This document shows positions 5,183 through 7,347 of a stretch of DNA of 7,347 nucleotides, piece by piece; within the stretch, counting starts at the first letter, position 1, and every line of letters begins with the position of its first letter. The notes beneath the pieces are model-generated. The model saw only the letters and a program-made list of their open reading frames with translations. It was not told the origin of the DNA and did not search any database. The position numbers and the translations under genes were made by a program. Source of the DNA: an uncultured Eubacteriales bacterium (GTDB lineage: Bacteria; Bacillota; Clostridia; Oscillospirales; CAG-272); NCBI GenBank assembly GCA_934481325.1, contig CAKSPL010000062.1, forward strand, positions 1-7,347, given 5' to 3'.

Positions 5183-7213
5183 TCACTCCAACGTGAGACT
5201 GCCGAAATACAGATTTTTCATATTCACGCCCTCGCCGACAATCACGATGCGGGCTTTGTTGTACGCGGTACTGACCGCATTCAGGTATTTGTAATAACGG
5301 TACGCATCGGAATACGCGGTATCCGCCGCCACCGCCGCCATAAATTCCGCCACCTCGCCTCTCGCCGCGGCAACCTTGGAATAATAGGCGGACTGTGCCT
5401 CCCCGATGGTGCGCGCCCGCGTAATCTGCGCATTCGCAATCACGGTGGCACATTCGCCGATGGTATTCAGGCGGTAACGCTCCGCGTCAATGCCTGCACT
5501 GATCAGCTTTTGATAGGTTTCGGCAATTTCCACGGGCGGGTGGATGCTTTCCAGCACCACGCTGACCACCTCTACCCCTACGCGGTAGGCAGAGAGCTTT
5601 TCGGTCAGCTCCTCGCGGAAGGTCTCACTGAACGCCGCACGATCCACCGACAGCAACGTGTCCAAATCGGTGGAAATGGTGCGGTCGGTCACCAGCTCAT
5701 ATGCCAGTGCCTCCAACACACATTCCGCGCAGGCGGAATTTCTGATGTATTCGTGCAGGTCGGAAATCTTGTATTCCAGGCGGAGATTGATGGAAACCAC
5801 CTCGTCCCCGCTGCCGAGCAACAGCTTGTACTCCTCGTCCCCGTGTGCCGCCGTCCAGGTGTTGTCCCCCGCTTCCTCGGAGCGGTATCCGATTGTGACC
5901 TTGTTCACGGTTTCGGTGTCGTAAAGCTCCACCTTGTCAAAGGGGGCGGGCAATACGAAATGCAGCCCTGGGGAAAGTGCCGCGTCCTGCAATTTTCCGA
6001 AGCGGTAAACCGCGCCCTGCTGGTATGGCTCTACCTTGACAATCCCGGTGGAAAGCCAGAACAGCATCACCACCGCGATGACGGTATAGGGCAAAATGTG
6101 GCGAATCAGCTTCACGCTCCAAAGCCCGCGCATCGTCAGCCCCGTATTGTGTTCCAGATAGCCAAGCAAGCCGAGGTCCTCGTCCTTTCCCGCGAGGAAC
6201 GGGATCGGCACCACATACAGCGGAGCATCGGAAAGCTCCTTTTTCAGACACCGGATCAGGAACGAGACCGCAAGAAACACCGCCTGATAGCAGTAAATCA
6301 CCGCCGTTGCCACAATCAGCACCTGCTGATAATTGCCGATATTCATCGCGCGAAGCACGGTGATTACGAGGAAGAACAGAATCGCCAGCCTGCCGACCCC
6401 CATCGTGCAACGCAGATTGCGGAGCAATGCCCCGGAAAACGCGTCCTCGGGTTCGGTGTGCCGAATCCATTTTTCCAGAATCACAAAGACCACAAACAGC
6501 AGAGCCAGAAACACCGGATACCGCAGGGTCATCGTGTAGCCGTCGGTTTTCTCGCCGATCAGCACAAAAAAGCGGTAGGAGAAAAAGCCGATTGCGCCAA
6601 GGGACAATATGACCCGCAACGCACCGCGACATTTGTTGTAGGCACCGATCAATGCCGCCCGCACCCGCCGTGCCGCGGCAAAAAACCAAGCCCGCGCGCG
6701 CTTTTGCCGCGCGTGCCGCGGGTGCGGTTTTGCACCGCCCGCCACGGGAGAATCCGCCGTGCCGTCTGCCGCGCCGCCCGCACCGCCCGCCGCGGGAGAA
6801 TCCGCCGCGCTTTCTGTCGCGTTTTTCACCGCCGTGCCGTCCGCACCGACCGCGCCGCTCAGGTTGCGCGCTATGCCCTCCGCCGCAGAGAAATCTGCCG
6901 CGGGAGAATCTGCCGCGCTTTCTGTTGCGTTTTTCACCGCCGTGCCGTCCGCATCCGGGGGAGCTTTTTCCTCACCCGCCGCGGCGTCGGTTCTGCCCGG
7001 CGCGCTCTTTGTTGCCGGCGGCTTGATGCCCCGACGGAAAAGCAGTGCCAGCCACGAGAGAACCAGCGGCAACGCCAGGGTCAATGCCAACAATCGGAAC
7101 GGAATAAAAAAAGTCTTGCCGTAAAAATAGCGCAGCGCAATCAACGCTGCCGCGAGAATCAACGAGGAAGTGAGAAACGGCACTGAGAAACGAGGATGAC
7201 GTTCGTTTTTCAA
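5183..7213 (-). CDS. Large HflK-like SPFH protein with polytopic N-terminal membrane region and Ala-rich repeat linker
   Basis: 676 aa, about twice the usual HflK length. Order of parts: two hydrophobic helices (about 11-30 and 36-58); an Ala/Asp/Ser-rich linker (61-175) containing an exact 18-aa repeat, DGTAVKNATESAADSPAA, at 89-106 and 125-142; a basic stretch (164-187); five further membrane helices (about 198-219, 232-250, 274-291, 297-321, 374-391); then an SPFH domain from VEPYQQGAVYRFGKL (394-408) with LSPGLHFVLPAPFDKVEL, SINLRLEYKISDLHEYIRN and ESIHPPVEIAETYQKLISA, ending in an HflK-like YLNAVSTAYNKARIVIVG block. The SPFH domain and last helix are standard HflK-like; the preceding region matches no domain I recognise. 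The start is TTG (7213-7211): an in-frame TGA lies immediately upstream and a strong AGGAGG sits 8 nt away. First gene of the operon, directly downstream of a consensus promoter. Probably a membrane anchor or client-recruiting subunit of the SPFH assembly; this is inference. Confidence 0.9.
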   Translation of the reverse strand: MKNERHPRFSVPFLTSSLILAAALIALRYFYGKTFFIPFRLLALTLALPLVLSWLALLFRRGIKPPATKSAPGRTDAAAGEEKAPPDADGTAVKNATESAADSPAADFSAAEGIARNLSGAVGADGTAVKNATESAADSPAAGGAGGAADGTADSPVAGGAKPHPRHARQKRARAWFFAAARRVRAALIGAYNKCRGALRVILSLGAIGFFSYRFFVLIGEKTDGYTMTLRYPVFLALLFVVFVILEKWIRHTEPEDAFSGALLRNLRCTMGVGRLAILFFLVITVLRAMNIGNYQQVLIVATAVIYCYQAVFLAVSFLIRCLKKELSDAPLYVVPIPFLAGKDEDLGLLGYLEHNTGLTMRGLWSVKLIRHILPYTVIAVVMLFWLSTGIVKVEPYQQGAVYRFGKLQDAALSPGLHFVLPAPFDKVELYDTETVNKVTIGYRSEEAGDNTWTAAHGDEEYKLLLGSGDEVVSINLRLEYKISDLHEYIRNSACAECVLEALAYELVTDRTISTDLDTLLSVDRAAFSETFREELTEKLSAYRVGVEVVSVVLESIHPPVEIAETYQKLISAGIDAERYRLNTIGECATVIANAQITRARTIGEAQSAYYSKVAAARGEVAEFMAAVAADTAYSDAYRYYKYLNAVSTAYNKARIVIVGEGVNMKNLYFGSLTLE
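6741..6953 (-). repeat. In-frame tandem-like direct repeats (57 nt) in the SPFH linker
   Basis: Two 57-nt copies, 6789-6845 and 6897-6953, differ at only two positions, both silent, and start 108 nt apart. A third, shortened copy begins at 6741 with the same gcc-cgggagaatccgcc start but lacks the middle of the unit. All lie in the same reading frame, so they add or remove 18-19 residues of Ala/Asp/Ser-rich linker without breaking the protein. Near-identity at silent sites points to recent duplication or gene conversion, and linker length may vary among strains. Confidence 0.88.
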
Positions 7214-7230
7214 TCAGTATCCCTCCTTTT
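7211..7230 (-). promoter_or_regulatory. Strong ribosome binding site selecting a TTG start
   Basis: AAAAGGAGGG (7230-7221) contains the full AGGAGG core at 7227-7222, with 8 nt to the TTG at 7213-7211. An in-frame TGA (7216-7214) directly before the TTG rules out any upstream start in this frame. A near-perfect Shine-Dalgarno paired with a weak start codon suggests tuned expression of the first subunit. Confidence 0.8.
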
Positions 7231-7236
7231 CTGAAA

Positions 7237-7259
7237 TCCACCGGAAAACCACTTGTGGA
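7237..7259 (-). promoter_or_regulatory. Inverted repeats in the operon leader
   Basis: Between the probable transcription start and the ribosome binding site the leader holds TCCAC and GTGGA arms (7255-7259 and 7237-7241), and within them CCAC-AA-GTGG (7249-7258). They could form a small RNA hairpin or be a protein-binding dyad. The arms are only 4-5 bp, so the evidence is weak. Confidence 0.3.
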
Positions 7260-7263
7260 AAAT

Positions 7264-7278
7264 CTACAATAATTATAG
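7264..7278 (-). promoter_or_regulatory. AT-rich imperfect palindrome over the -10 and start site
   Basis: CTATAATTATTGTAG reads as two 7-bp arms around one central base with a single arm mismatch. It covers the -10 hexamer and the likely transcription start, a position where a bound repressor would block initiation. A -10 region is naturally AT-rich, so chance is a real alternative. Confidence 0.3.
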
Positions 7279-7300
7279 CACGCGCCCCCCGCGTTGTCAA
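7272..7300 (-). promoter_or_regulatory. Consensus SigA promoter of the SPFH/ATPase operon
   Basis: TTGACA (7300-7295), a 17-bp spacer, and TATAAT (7277-7272) match the housekeeping consensus at all 12 positions. TGC directly before the -10 adds the extended -10 element. Transcription should start near 7265, giving a leader of about 50 nt before the TTG start. This is the only good promoter seen for the four co-directional genes. A promoter this strong usually needs a repressor, and candidate operators lie inside and over it. Confidence 0.9.
7280..7294 (-). promoter_or_regulatory. G6-tract inverted repeat in the promoter spacer, CsoR/RcnR-like operator candidate
   Basis: The minus strand reads ACGC-GGGGGG-C-GCGT: a run of six G, one base, and perfectly complementary 4-nt flanks. 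It fills most of the spacer between -35 and -10. E. coli RcnR binds TACT-G6-N-AGTA, which has the same 4-6-1-4 layout with different flanks, and CsoR-family operators are also G-tract dyads. Repression from this position is plausible. No regulator gene is in the window. Confidence 0.4.
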
Positions 7301-7325
7301 TCGGTTTGCACGAAACACAAATTGT

Positions 7326-7347
7326 AAAAAAATCCCCACTGCCTGCC
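7326..7347 (-). terminator. Possible tail of the terminator of an upstream minus-strand gene
   Basis: At the right edge the minus strand reads GGCAGGCAGTGGGGA followed by seven T (7332-7326). This looks like the 3' arm and U-tract of an intrinsic terminator whose 5' arm would lie beyond the window. The other arm cannot be seen, so this remains a guess. Confidence 0.3.

Noticed and set aside
5169..5453. N-terminal extension of the HflC-like protein to 469 aa
   Set aside because: The extension lies inside the 3' end of the upstream SPFH gene in another frame and is Cys/Gly/Arg-rich. The ATG at 5168 has AAAGGAG at the right distance and gives a normal HflC-like N-terminus with one helix.
5937..6689. 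250-aa minus-strand frame inside the large SPFH gene
   Set aside because: Same-strand shadow in another frame: Arg/Gly/Cys-rich without helices, whereas the SPFH frame shows orderly membrane segments and conserved motifs.
6741..6953. Repeats considered as a CRISPR array or mobile element end
   Set aside because: Only two full copies, no regular spacers, in-frame inside a gene, and no terminal inverted repeats or transposase.
6689..7033. Possibility that the Ala-rich linker marks two genes joined by an assembly error
   Set aside because: The frame is continuous, no start with a ribosome site follows the linker, and the repeats are multiples of three, so one protein with a flexible linker is the better reading.
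5144..7186. 680-aa open frame on the plus strand opposite the large SPFH gene
   Set aside because: Antisense shadow: its product is rich in Arg, His, Gln and Cys, has no recognisable domain, no ribosome site, and sits fully opposite a gene with a clear SPFH domain and promoter.
6972..7241. Minus-strand frame from GTG at 7241 (89 aa) near the operon start
   Set aside because: It uses the ribosome site as coding sequence, overlaps the SPFH gene in another frame and shows no domain.

Overview
The window reads as chromosomal DNA from a low-to-mid GC-rich Bacillota, most likely a gut-type Clostridia lineage. This is inferred from strong AGGAGG-type ribosome binding sites on every gene, consensus SigA promoters, and a class II fructose-bisphosphate aldolase of the long (~310 aa) type common in Clostridia and Bacteroidota. 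No taxonomic marker gene is present, so this placement is tentative. All five recognisable genes lie on the minus strand; the plus strand shows only antisense open frames.

Reading in the direction of transcription (right to left): bases 7214-7347 hold the tail of a probable upstream terminator, then a perfect SigA promoter (TTGACA, 17 bp, extended TGc-TATAAT). A G6-containing inverted repeat sits inside its spacer and an AT-rich palindrome lies over its -10. This promoter drives a tight four-gene operon: (A) a 676-aa SPFH/band 7 protein with an unusual polytopic N-terminal half and an Ala-rich repeat linker; (B) a 374-aa HflC-like SPFH protein; (C) a 315-aa HflK-like SPFH protein; (D) a 634-aa heavy-metal (P1B-type) P-type ATPase without an N-terminal metal-binding domain. 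Spacings are 14 nt, a 4-nt ATGA overlap, and 8 nt. Bases 951-1186 hold GC-rich hairpins (possible operon end) and a good promoter for the next gene, fba (class II aldolase), whose last few codons run off the left edge.

The notable system is the operon itself: three different SPFH proteins co-transcribed with one metal-transporting ATPase, with no FtsH protease and no NfeD protein in view. HflK and HflC normally build a membrane-anchored cage around FtsH. Here the likely client is the ATPase, so I infer an SPFH cage or membrane microdomain that houses, protects or regulates a metal pump. The ATPase has a CPCG membrane motif and an HN-type last helix that do not match the classical Cu, Zn/Cd or Co subgroups, and the promoter carries a site with the layout of a CsoR/RcnR-family metal-sensor operator. 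These pieces fit together but the function remains an inference.
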